A stretch of DNA of 64,000 bases. It comes from Halocatena pleomorpha (GTDB lineage Archaea; Halobacteriota; Halobacteria; Halobacteriales; Haloarculaceae). Made by a program: the position numbers and the translations under genes. This document shows positions 17,312 through 25,889 of the stretch, piece after piece (the first letter of the stretch is position 1; each line of letters starts with the position of its first letter). The notes under the pieces were generated by a model. It searched no databases, was not told the DNA's origin, and saw only the letters and a list, made by a program, of their open reading frames with translations. The stretch covers positions 1-64,000 of the forward strand of contig NZ_RRCH01000011.1 in assembly GCF_003862495.1 (NCBI RefSeq). The letters run 5' to 3'.

Positions 17312-17815
17312 TCACTCGGGCAGCCAATGTTTCGTTTCTTCGTCCAACGGTTCAGTGGGAAACTCCGATCCTTCATAGTCATCAAGTGAACAGAACCGGA
17401 GTCCGGATTCTTTCATTAGCCGTCGACAGCTCGGTAGCGAGTAGTCTATTCCGAATCGTTCGTGGATGTACTGACGAACCAGTTCCGGTGTCCATGTCAC
17501 GGCGTCGTCGCTGAATCCCGTTGGAGATCGGCGGAGCACTTGCTGTAACGATGCTTGTTGCTCTTCTGTGAGTTTTCGAGGCCGTCCCGACCGATGGGCG
17601 TCCCGGACGGCGTTCTCGATCGTCGGCTCCTCTAACCGCTTGAGCCAACTGTACACCGTCCGGCGCTGAACGCCGTACCATTCGGCAAGCTCCGTTTGAG
17701 TCACGCCGTTTTTGTACGCGATCGCTGCGAGAAGCCGCATAGCCGGTTTTTTTCCCTCCACCTGATCGAGTGCTTGCTGCAGATCCTCAAGTGAGATGTC
17801 TTCAATATGATCCAT
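17312..17815 (-). CDS. Solo helix-turn-helix protein related to IS630 transposase N-terminus
   Basis: The 167-residue protein has two HTH units typical of IS630/Tc1-type transposase N-termini: GVTQTELAEWYGVQRRTVYS and the winged second domain around TPELVRQYIHERFGIDYS, with RPRKLTEEQQASL between them. The DDE catalytic half is absent, and the sequence beyond the stop is intergenic, not a decayed transposase. No terminal inverted repeats are seen. It may be a domesticated DNA-binding protein or the trimmed remnant of an element. A TATA-like GCTTAAATTC is about 35 bases upstream of the start. Confidence 0.75.
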   Translation of the reverse strand: MDHIEDISLEDLQQALDQVEGKKPAMRLLAAIAYKNGVTQTELAEWYGVQRRTVYSWLKRLEEPTIENAVRDAHRSGRPRKLTEEQQASLQQVLRRSPTGFSDDAVTWTPELVRQYIHERFGIDYSLPSCRRLMKESGLRFCSLDDYEGSEFPTEPLDEETKHWLPE

Positions 17816-18061
17816 TATTCGTTGTTATAATTACGAGCAGAAAGTTCTAACGAATTTAAGCAGATAAAACCATCGGTGGCAGAAACATGTGATGGATTTC
17901 TCCCCGGAGTGGCTGCCAAACTCGAATATCAACAAAACACACGTCATTGATCGATCGCCGTACTGCTCACGCTTTGAGAAACGCTGAGTTCACTACGTCG
18001 AATGAGACTAAAACAAATTACTCAAAATTTTCTTCCCATATCGCTGGAGGTATCGTATTGA

Positions 18062-19474
18062 CTATTCGTCTCCACCGAGGATGCCGACCTCAGTCATTTT
18101 CTCGGGATCGAGTACTGCGTCGGCTTCGTCTTCTGTAAGATGCCCTTCTTCGATGGCAACCTCACGGACCGTCTTCCCTTCTTTGAGCGCCGTTTTGCCG
18201 ATCTCAGCGGCAGCGTCATAGCCAATGCTCGGGTTGAGCGCGGTCGCCAGCGCCATACTCCGGTCGACCTGTCGTTCACAATGGTCGCGGTTCGCTTCCA
18301 ATCGAGCGATGAATCGCGCCGCGAACACGCTGCTGGCGTTAGTGAGCAACTCGATTGACTGCAGGACGTTGTGCGCGATTACCGGTTTGTAGAGGTTGAG
18401 ATCGATCTGTCCGTCCGCCGCACTGGCGGAAACTGCGGCGTCGTTCCCGATGACCTGCTTGTGGACTTGATTGACTGCTTCGGCAACAACCGGGTTGATC
18501 TTTCCGGGCATGATGGAAGATCCCGGCTGGTTCTCAGGCTGATCAATCTCGCCCAACCCGTTTCTCGGGCCGGACGCGAGTAGACGGAGATCGTTTGCGA
18601 TCTTGTTAAGCGACCCTGCGACGACCCGGAGCGCTCCGTGGGTCTCGCTCATCGCGTCGTGAGCGGCTTGGGCCTCGAAATGGTTGTCGGCTTCCCTGAA
18701 CGGGAGACCGGTCTCTTCAGCGATATATTCGGCTGCAAGCGCCGGAAACTCGGGATCAGTGTTGAGACCGGTCCCGACTGCCGTCCCGCCGAGCGCGAGT
18801 TCGGCCAGACGCGGAGTCGTGTTTTCAAGCCGCTCAATCCCTTTCTCGACCTGCGTGCGGTAACCACCGAACTCCTGTCCGAGCCGGACGGGTGTTGCGT
18901 CCTGAAGATGGGTTCGACCGGTTTTCACGACATCATCGAACGCCTCTGCTTTGGCTGTGAGTTCGTTTTCGAGTGTTTCGAGCGCGGGCAGTAGGTCGTC
19001 ATCGACCGCCTCAAGCACGGCGACGTGCATCGCGGTCGGAATAACATCGTTGCTCGATTGGCCGAAGTTCACGTGGTCGTTCGGGTGGACGTCCCGCGAT
19101 CCGATCGTTCCACCGGACAGTTCGGTCGCCCGATTGGCGATCACTTCGTTTGCGTTCATGTTCGAGGACGTGCCGCTCCCCGTTTGGAACACGTCGACTG
19201 GGAACTGGTCGTCGTGCTCCCCAGCGATGACTTCGTCCGTTGCGGTAATGATGTGCTCTGCCGTCTCGTCGTTGAGGTGACCCAGTTCTCGGTTTGCGCG
19301 CGCAGCCGCCTTCTTCACGATACCGAGCGCACGAACAAACCGCCGTCCGAACGTCACAGAACTGATCGGGAAGTTCTCGATCGCGCGTTGGGTTTGTGCC
19401 CCCCAGTAGGCGTCAATCGGAACTTCCATTTCTCCGAGGCTGTCGTGTTCGATCCTGTGTTCCTGATCGCCCAT
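18062..19474 (-). CDS. fumC: Fumarate hydratase, class II
   Basis: FumC interconverts fumarate and L-malate in the citric acid cycle. The 470-residue protein carries the class II signature GSSIMPGKINPV, the TGSGTSSNMNANEV segment and GRTHLQDATPV. The reading frame is open 28 codons further upstream, but ATG 19474 gives the standard EHRIEHDSLGEMEVP beginning. The C-terminal domain (ALKEGKTVREVAIEEG) is complete. Iron-independent class II enzymes are homotetrameric. Confidence 0.95.
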   Translation of the reverse strand: MGDQEHRIEHDSLGEMEVPIDAYWGAQTQRAIENFPISSVTFGRRFVRALGIVKKAAARANRELGHLNDETAEHIITATDEVIAGEHDDQFPVDVFQTGSGTSSNMNANEVIANRATELSGGTIGSRDVHPNDHVNFGQSSNDVIPTAMHVAVLEAVDDDLLPALETLENELTAKAEAFDDVVKTGRTHLQDATPVRLGQEFGGYRTQVEKGIERLENTTPRLAELALGGTAVGTGLNTDPEFPALAAEYIAEETGLPFREADNHFEAQAAHDAMSETHGALRVVAGSLNKIANDLRLLASGPRNGLGEIDQPENQPGSSIMPGKINPVVAEAVNQVHKQVIGNDAAVSASAADGQIDLNLYKPVIAHNVLQSIELLTNASSVFAARFIARLEANRDHCERQVDRSMALATALNPSIGYDAAAEIGKTALKEGKTVREVAIEEGHLTEDEADAVLDPEKMTEVGILGGDE

Positions 19475-19573
19475 AGTACACCATCTTCCGGTCCAGTCGT
19501 AAAATCTATCGAAAGATATCGGTGGACGGCTAACCAGACGAGCTGAAACGGTGGCCACACGTACCAGAAAGCA

Positions 19574-19583
19574 TTTATAAAAG
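19574..19583 (+). promoter_or_regulatory. Strong TATA box between fumC and the surface protein gene
   Basis: TTTATAAAAG, preceded by purine-rich AGAAAGC, is a near-consensus archaeal TATA box with BRE. It lies 84 bases before ATG 19667, which implies a leader of about 60 bases for the + strand gene. fumC on the other strand has a nearer candidate at about 19500. Confidence 0.5.
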
Positions 19584-19666
19584 TGGACCTATGTTCGGAA
19601 TATCGAATCAGAACGTTCGACCGGGAATACGGGCAGATAATCGACAGATAGCGATTCAAGTCAGGG

Positions 19667-21367
19667 ATGGGAGATCAAAACGGTGGAGGTACTAGGCACA
19701 CGATGGGACTACAGAGAGCGATTCGTGGTTATTTCATACCAGTCGTCGTGTTGTGTTCGGTGTGCAGTGGTGTGATGGGGGGGGCTATGATCGTGGGGGC
19801 AGTCACAGGCACCGGCTCACAAGCCGATCGGCTCGATATGATCGGTGAGACCGATCCGATCCGAGATGACGGACCGCCAGAACAGTCCCTCCGATCCTAT
19901 TCTGCACCGCCAAATCGGTCCAACGGATTGGTGAGTGACCCACTTCCATCGTCCACCCCCCATGATGACATGACGATCGAGGCGGTCACCACGCGGACAG
20001 CACCGGGATCGAAGTTCGATGACGTACAGACGACGGATGACGTTTCGGAGCTCGCCCCGGAAACGGAGACGGTCGCTGCCGAAGACGTGCTTGTCATACA
20101 GATGACATCTAGGGAGCTATCGAACGCAGTCGCGGGATCATCGAACACTACTTCGAACGCGCGTTTACTCGAACTCGTTCAATCCGGTGTTCTTGACGTT
20201 CGAATCGAAAACGGTGCGTCGAACACGACGCTTGACCTTCCGGCAACGAACGAGACAGGCGGTCTTCGAGTGATCCCCGAGACGGATGGCTCTGCGGTGT
20301 ACGTCCTGATTGATACAGAGCGAGCGGTGTTTTCGGATCGCACGACCGGCGTTACACCCGGTAATCTCACCGTGACGATCGCCAGTCACGGAACCGAAGA
20401 GCCGGTTTCTTCACACGTCACAGTCACGCCTCGTGAAGCGTCGTTCGAGACGAACGATGGCAAACTCAGACTTACAGCCGACTCGAACCGAACCATCACC
20501 GGCGACACGACAGTTGCTCCGAACACAAATCTCACGGTACACGTTCGAGCGAATGAGGAGGCGACGTTCAACATCACCCGTACCACTCGGGTGAACGACG
20601 ACGGAAGTTTCAGCTTACGCGTCGATTTCGGCAACGTAACGAAAGGAACGCGATTCGTGGTGTTGATTCCGAATGCGGGTTTCACGGAAGATGTGAAGAC
20701 GGAGGGCGTTCTCACCGCTACGTCGACTGCGTCAGTTCGTCTCACGGCCCAACACCTCAAGACCGACGAATCTCAGACAGTCACCGTGAGATCCGCCAAC
20801 CTCTCCGAAGGCGGCTTTTTAGCAGTGTACAATCGGTCGTTTCTCACACAGAACCGATCGGAAGCACGAAAGAGCTATCAGGGGGTCTCTGAGTATCATC
20901 AGCCCGGTAGCCATTCGGACATCAATATTACGCTTGATGGCGACTACCGCGGAGAAGGAACCGTTATCGTGGTTCCACATTTGGATACGAACGACAACGG
21001 ACAGTTCGACGGTCACAACGCCTCGCTCGACGAGCCGTATCGTGGTGCTGACGGCGGAGCGATCATCGCAATGGCGAACGCTTCGAGCGGAACTGTGGGG
21101 GGTAACCATTCATCCACCAGCCAGCACGCTCCGCCTGCTTTTACAGAACGTGATCCCTCTGACGCAGCCGAAAACGGCAATGATCCGTCTCAAACGACTA
21201 CTCCAGTTGCCACCGGTCAAGAGAGTGAGCGAGGAACACAGGGCACCGGCAGTAACGGCTCACCGAACGCACAGCTGACTGAGGTTGATGGTCCGGGCTT
21301 CGGACCGCTTGCTGGTCTCATCGCCGTCGGTATCACTACGCTGATCGCGATGCGCAGCCGACTCTGA
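19667..21367 (+). CDS. PGF-CTERM surface protein
   Basis: The 566-residue secreted protein has an N-terminal hydrophobic signal (about 20-45). A beta-sandwich region at about 135-355 rich in N-glycosylation sequons resembles haloarchaeal BGTF-type surface domains. A second domain (about 360-475: LSEGGFLAVYN, TVIVVPHLDTNDNGQFDG) is of the DUF7282 type. A Thr/Ser/Gly-rich stalk follows. It ends with a C-terminal sorting signal: PGF at 543-545, a hydrophobic stretch and a basic MRSRL tail. PGF-CTERM proteins are processed and lipid-attached by archaeosortase A, whose gene is next. Function beyond surface location is unknown. Confidence 0.85.
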   Translation: MGDQNGGGTRHTMGLQRAIRGYFIPVVVLCSVCSGVMGGAMIVGAVTGTGSQADRLDMIGETDPIRDDGPPEQSLRSYSAPPNRSNGLVSDPLPSSTPHDDMTIEAVTTRTAPGSKFDDVQTTDDVSELAPETETVAAEDVLVIQMTSRELSNAVAGSSNTTSNARLLELVQSGVLDVRIENGASNTTLDLPATNETGGLRVIPETDGSAVYVLIDTERAVFSDRTTGVTPGNLTVTIASHGTEEPVSSHVTVTPREASFETNDGKLRLTADSNRTITGDTTVAPNTNLTVHVRANEEATFNITRTTRVNDDGSFSLRVDFGNVTKGTRFVVLIPNAGFTEDVKTEGVLTATSTASVRLTAQHLKTDESQTVTVRSANLSEGGFLAVYNRSFLTQNRSEARKSYQGVSEYHQPGSHSDINITLDGDYRGEGTVIVVPHLDTNDNGQFDGHNASLDEPYRGADGGAIIAMANASSGTVGGNHSSTSQHAPPAFTERDPSDAAENGNDPSQTTTPVATGQESERGTQGTGSNGSPNAQLTEVDGPGFGPLAGLIAVGITTLIAMRSRL

Positions 21368-21422
21368 GCCGATTCGGAGTGCAACCCAATAGCTATGCGG
21401 TCTCTTGTTGAATGTACCAACG

Positions 21423-22379
21423 ATGGTTGAGGAGTTCGTTCGGGTGTTGGTGTGGAGCCGCCGGCTTTCGGATCCGTTGGCGTGGATTGTGGTCACCGCT
21501 TTTCTCGCGGGAGCGGTGCTCGAACAGACGGACCGAGACGGCGCTCGCCGGGTCACCGTCGTTGGATGGTTGCTGTTCGCAGTCTTTTGGTTTTCGTTGA
21601 TCCACTACTATCTCGTCGTTTCCAAAAGCGCTATCGAAGGGATCGGCTGCATCGTCGCCGTTCCGGCGTGTGTGTACACGGGGTATCTGCTTTCTCAGGG
21701 GCGCGATTCCCTGTTCGTTCTGTCCCGTGCCGTCGGCGCGATGGGACTCGTCTTTCTTCCCTTCGAAGCGATACCGCTGTTGACGACGGCGTTGATCGAA
21801 ACCGTGACCCACCAAACGGAGTTCGTGATGGGGGTGTTCGGCCAGACGGCTCCGGCGGACTTTCGCGTCGTCAGTGGGACGGTTGTCGGCCGACCGGATC
21901 GACGCAGCACGTTCCTGTTCGTTGACGACACCGGTCATCGGCTCACGTACACGATCCGGATCGCGTGTACGGGGTTGGGAAGCATGGCAATCTTCGGCGG
22001 ACTGATCGGTGCTGTTCGCGCGCCTCTCTCCCGGAAGCTTCGCGCGCTTGCGGTGTCGATCCCCGTGATCTACGTCCTTAATCTCATTCGAAACACGTTC
22101 ATCGGGCTGACGTTTGGGCAGCAACGCCTTCACGTTGCGCCCGATCTTGTTTTGGGACTGTTCTCGGCCACCGACCCGTACAAAGTGTCGTATTTCTTGG
22201 CCGACCGGGTGCTCGCCCAGAGTCTATCAGTCCTCGTACTGATCGTGATCACGTGGTTCGTGATCCGTGAACTCCCCGCGGTGCTAGTCGTTATCGAAGA
22301 CTTAATGTATCTGTTTACCGGTACCGATTACGACCTGCAGTCAATCGTCGCAGGCGGTGACTCAACTCACACCGAGTAG
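21423..22379 (+). CDS. artA: Archaeosortase A
   Basis: ArtA is a multi-spanning membrane transpeptidase that cleaves PGF-CTERM tails and passes the protein to a lipid anchor. The 318-residue protein has about 8 membrane helices. The catalytic residues can be placed: Cys-182 in IACTGLGSMAIF, Arg-223 in LNLIRNTFIG and Arg-262 in LADRVLAQ. Their spacing (41 and 39 residues) equals that of the known Cys/Arg/Arg set in the Haloferax enzyme. ATG 21405 is also in frame, but 21423 fits better. It lies 55 bases after its likely substrate gene and overlaps dphB tail to tail. Confidence 0.92.
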   Translation: MVEEFVRVLVWSRRLSDPLAWIVVTAFLAGAVLEQTDRDGARRVTVVGWLLFAVFWFSLIHYYLVVSKSAIEGIGCIVAVPACVYTGYLLSQGRDSLFVLSRAVGAMGLVFLPFEAIPLLTTALIETVTHQTEFVMGVFGQTAPADFRVVSGTVVGRPDRRSTFLFVDDTGHRLTYTIRIACTGLGSMAIFGGLIGAVRAPLSRKLRALAVSIPVIYVLNLIRNTFIGLTFGQQRLHVAPDLVLGLFSATDPYKVSYFLADRVLAQSLSVLVLIVITWFVIRELPAVLVVIEDLMYLFTGTDYDLQSIVAGGDSTHTE

Positions 22380-23146
22380 CTGTCAAGACAGTCCTGTGGC
22401 GCGCCAGCGAGTTCAGCGAGCGCATCGGCTTCCATGTGGTGGAGTGTGCCCGGAACGATGAGTAGGTGCAACGGCGGGCCGAACGCTCGGCTGGCGAGTG
22501 CGGAGAGTTGGTCAGCCACGACGACGGGGTCATCGCTACCGGCTCGACAGACTGCGACGGCGAGAACGTCCTCATACTGTTCATAGAGCAACTCGCTCGC
22601 AGTCGACGCCCGCATGAATTCCTCACGCTCGGCTTTGATATCGAGATATACGAGTGTATGCAGCTCGTGCTCGCGGTTTGTCTCGATCGTATCAAGAACG
22701 CTCGTTGGCACGGCGTCGCCGCCGTGAGCGGACGGAAACGGGAGCGTCGTTGCCTTCCCGAAGCGGTAGTTTTGCAGCCCAGTGAGCGAGCTGGCCGCCG
22801 CTTGGGCCGTCGTGCCGTGGATAACGCGGGTGTCGATGTCGCGCTCAGCCGCTCGGAGTCGCAGATCAACGTGGGTAGTCGAGATCATCGGATCGCCAGC
22901 CGTAAGAAAGACGACGTGATCGGTCATCGCCGCGTCGAGGATCGGTTCCGGTTGCTGTTCGACGCCTACGCGATCAAGCACTTCGATAGCGACATCGTGA
23001 TACGCTTCGAGCGTTTCGAGTGTGGTTCCGGTGAGCTGGCTGGTGTAAAACTCCGCGACCACGCGGTCGGCTTTCGAGATCGCGTCCCGGCCCGCAACGG
23101 TGATCGAGTGCTCGTCGTACAACCCCAACCCCACGAACGTGAGCAT
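22367..23146 (-). CDS. dphB: Diphthine synthase
   Basis: DphB uses S-adenosylmethionine to trimethylate the modified histidine of elongation factor 2 on the way to diphthamide. The 259-residue size is standard. The tetrapyrrole-methylase-like fold shows in LTFVGLGLYDEHSIT at the N-terminus, FLTAGDPMISTTHVDLRL and the VIHGTTAQAAA segment. It ends with the family's LIVPGTLHHMEADAL. The last 13 bases overlap the end of artA on the opposite strand. Confidence 0.93.
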   Translation of the reverse strand: MLTFVGLGLYDEHSITVAGRDAISKADRVVAEFYTSQLTGTTLETLEAYHDVAIEVLDRVGVEQQPEPILDAAMTDHVVFLTAGDPMISTTHVDLRLRAAERDIDTRVIHGTTAQAAASSLTGLQNYRFGKATTLPFPSAHGGDAVPTSVLDTIETNREHELHTLVYLDIKAEREEFMRASTASELLYEQYEDVLAVAVCRAGSDDPVVVADQLSALASRAFGPPLHLLIVPGTLHHMEADALAELAGAPQDCLDSYSV

Positions 23147-23300
23147 GGCAGAGCTGAGAGACCAACCGGGTTAAACCGACCGAAGACCGTTCACAACGGA
23201 TGACGCCTCATCATCGATGAGTATCGGATTGCCACCCTTGAGATGCGGCACTCAGCGGCGTTTTCGCCCTGCTCAAGCGGTTTGGCGATGAATCTATTTC

Positions 23301-24281
23301 TTACTTGATAGTTCTGTCGAGAAACTGCCGGATGGTCTCAGGGCCAGCAGGCGGGAGGTCCGCGAGGAGTGGGTCCGGCGATTGGCCCTTTTCCACGTGA
23401 GTCGCCTCATACACCGACTGGGCGTGATTTGGATCCGCCACGAGCAGGTCCATCGCCACGCGTTCAGACGCAATGTCCTCGACGGTCTCGGCCCAAACGT
23501 GGTTCAGATCGTGTAACTCATAGCGGATCGCGTTCACACCAGCATCGTCCATCGTGTCGAAGAACCGACGACTGTGTTCGACATCCACCACCTCGTCCTC
23601 ACGGCCGTGCAGCAACAGCGTTGGCGGGCTCTGGGACGTGACGTGAGTAACCGGACTCGCTTGTGCGTACCTGTTGGGGTGTTCGGATTGCGGACCGCCC
23701 ATCAGTACCGGGATGATACCTTCTGCGTCGTCAGTGAGCGTGAGGTCGGCAACGCCGTACCAACTGATAACGGCCTGCACAGTGCCAGCTTCCTCAGGGA
23801 CGACGGTTTTCTCTACCTCGTCGGTGAAGGCCTCCCCGAGATCGGTTACGTCATCGACAACCCCCGCTAGAAGGGCGAGATGCCCACCGGCGGATGAACC
23901 CCACGCGGCAATTCGCTCGGCGTCATATCCGTATGCATCGGCATTGGCCCGAAGCCACCGAATTCCAGCTTTCACGTCCACGAAGTGATCAGGGAAGGTG
24001 CCCCGAGGAGTGGGGTTTGCTGGGTCGTGCATTTCTTCGATATCCGCTCGGGCTGGAACCGCTTGGAGGCGATAGCTGACGCTGGCGATGGCACAGTCCC
24101 ACTCAGCGGCGTACCGCTCCGGGTCCGGAATGTTAGCGCGCGTTTCCGCGATCCATCCACCACCGTGGATGTAGACGACGAGCGGCGGGGTCTCACTCTC
24201 TGGAACATATAGATCGAGTTTCATCTCACCAGTCTCGCGCTCAGCGTAGGTGATCCCCTCATGGATAGTGATATCGACCAT
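23301..24281 (-). CDS. Alpha/beta hydrolase (HSL/BD-FAE-type esterase)
   Basis: A 326-residue esterase-type hydrolase without a signal peptide. The oxyanion-hole motif HGGGW is at 39-43, the nucleophile elbow GSSAGG gives catalytic Ser-130, and Asp-229 (LLHGREDEVV) and His-261 (DLNHVW) complete the triad. A long insertion at 130-210 sits between strands, as in hormone-sensitive-lipase relatives. The substrate is probably a small acyl ester or lactone, and cannot be named. It stands alone between dphB and the small membrane protein. Confidence 0.87.
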   Translation of the reverse strand: MVDITIHEGITYAERETGEMKLDLYVPESETPPLVVYIHGGGWIAETRANIPDPERYAAEWDCAIASVSYRLQAVPARADIEEMHDPANPTPRGTFPDHFVDVKAGIRWLRANADAYGYDAERIAAWGSSAGGHLALLAGVVDDVTDLGEAFTDEVEKTVVPEEAGTVQAVISWYGVADLTLTDDAEGIIPVLMGGPQSEHPNRYAQASPVTHVTSQSPPTLLLHGREDEVVDVEHSRRFFDTMDDAGVNAIRYELHDLNHVWAETVEDIASERVAMDLLVADPNHAQSVYEATHVEKGQSPDPLLADLPPAGPETIRQFLDRTIK

Positions 24282-24459
24282 TCTATCACGAATGTGGTTG
24301 GGCCGAGTATATCAAAGTACGCGGGTTTGACCCTACCATACGAGATCCCGCCGTCCAGTGCAGACGCTTCGCTCTTCTTCTTGGTTCAGAGCGACACTGT
24401 CTTGTTTTCAGGTTTAACAGAGCGGTTCCGTTTCGTTCCGGTCGAACGATTCACCACGG

Positions 24460-24789
24460 TCACGGCTGACTGTCTCTCAGTTCGCGCGCTGTCACTGTGA
24501 CGCCCAACAGGAATCCCAAACTCCCACCGAGTGGTATCCACAACGACGTCATCTTGGTGTTACAGCCATCGTACCATGAGAGCTGCATTGTCATCGGATC
24601 GACCGAGAGCGATCGAACGACGGGGAGGGAAACACCGAACAGCTCCCACTGGGTCATACTGTCGGGACAGAGGACGGCAGTGCTCGCTATCGGAAACAAG
24701 AACGTGTACACGATGAGTCCGACGCCGATGAGAAGCAGTGCTCCACCGCCGAGCAGACGGGCGTAGTTCCCGCGTACACTCCTCGTCAT
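24460..24789 (-). CDS. Small uncharacterised membrane protein
   Basis: With the start at ATG 24789 this is a 109-residue protein with two membrane helices (about 11-33 and 84-103) joined by an external loop containing two cysteines that could pair (LCPDSMT, YDGCNTK). An upstream ATG at 24846 and frame to 25005 exist, but the longer frame would overlap trm5 on the other strand and its residues look unlike a protein. I do not recognise a family. There is no operon partner. Confidence 0.6.
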   Translation of the reverse strand: MTRSVRGNYARLLGGGALLLIGVGLIVYTFLFPIASTAVLCPDSMTQWELFGVSLPVVRSLSVDPMTMQLSWYDGCNTKMTSLWIPLGGSLGFLLGVTVTARELRDSQP

Positions 24790-24914
24790 CGCAGTTCGTT
24801 CACTAGTGGTGATCTTTTGAGCGAGCACATGTATCTTGTCGTTCATCCACTGCGTCAGGTGTTCATCTCCCGTCGAAGCGTCAGATTTAGTCGCACAGAC
24901 CGGCGAGGGAAGCC

Positions 24915-25877
24915 ATGAATGAGGTTCCCTGCGTTCGCGTTCGGCCGTCTGCGGGTGAGGAGACCCGTCAGAAACTCGCCGGGCGTGATCTCCTACATCC
25001 GGCATACGAAATCACCGTCTCAGAGGGCTGGCTGTACATTCCTGTGGTGGCGGTCCCAGACGGCTACACCGTTGAGGAGCACGCTGTCCCCGAGCGCGAT
25101 CAACAGACGATGCCAGCGGACGTGTTGGGATTCGAGCCGTCGTACACGCGTCTCGGTGACATCGCAATCCTCGATGAGGACGATCCAGACCGGGCGAGGG
25201 AGATTGCGGACGCACTGGTTGCCTCGGATCTCCCCCTCTGTAGCGTCCTCAACCGCGCTTCGAAGGTGAAAGGCGAGCTTCGGGTGCGCGAGTGGGACGT
25301 GCTCGCAGGCGAGACGACAACGGTCCACCGGGAGTACGGCACTGAGTTCGCGCTCGATCTCGAAGCGGTGTACTTCTCTCCCCGACTCGCCACCGAACGT
25401 CACCGCGTCATCGAGCAGGTCCAGCCCGACGAACAGTTTATAGACATGTTCGCTGGTGTCGGTCCGTTCGTCGTTCCCGCCGCCGCACGCGGCGCGAACA
25501 CTGTCGGTGTGGATCTCAATCCGGTTGCGATCGAGTTCCTCGAAGAGAACGCCGACCGAAACGGGGTCACTGACCGCGTGACGGCCATCAACGCTGATGT
25601 CCGCGAGATCGACTACACCGGGTGGGCCGACCGGATCGTGATGAACCTCCCACACAGCGCCGATGCATTCCTCGACACCGCTGTCAGACTGGCTGGCGAT
25701 GAGTGTTTACTCCATTATTATGACATCCAACACGAAGATGACCCGTTTGGTCCTGGTGAGCGCGCCATTCGGGCGGCCGCGTCTGGGTACTCCGTCACCG
25801 TCGAAACCAGACACACCGTGCGGTCGTACGCTCCCCACGAGTTGAACGTCTGTCTCGACGTTCGCCTCAGCCAGTAG
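24915..25877 (+). CDS. trm5: tRNA (guanine-N1)-methyltransferase, Trm5 family
   Basis: Trm5 methylates G37 next to the anticodon, preventing frameshifts. The 320-residue protein has an N-terminal D1-like domain and middle domain, then a Rossmann methyltransferase: motif I DMFAGVGPFVVPAA, motif II GVDLNPVAIEFL, and the NLPH active-site motif (RIVMNLPHSADAFL). This single-D1 length resembles the archaeal Trm5b type. It is convergent with the Mrp operon, 12 bases apart. Confidence 0.9.
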   Translation: MNEVPCVRVRPSAGEETRQKLAGRDLLHPAYEITVSEGWLYIPVVAVPDGYTVEEHAVPERDQQTMPADVLGFEPSYTRLGDIAILDEDDPDRAREIADALVASDLPLCSVLNRASKVKGELRVREWDVLAGETTTVHREYGTEFALDLEAVYFSPRLATERHRVIEQVQPDEQFIDMFAGVGPFVVPAAARGANTVGVDLNPVAIEFLEENADRNGVTDRVTAINADVREIDYTGWADRIVMNLPHSADAFLDTAVRLAGDECLLHYYDIQHEDDPFGPGERAIRAAASGYSVTVETRHTVRSYAPHELNVCLDVRLSQ

Positions 25878-25889
25878 TCAGAATCAGGA

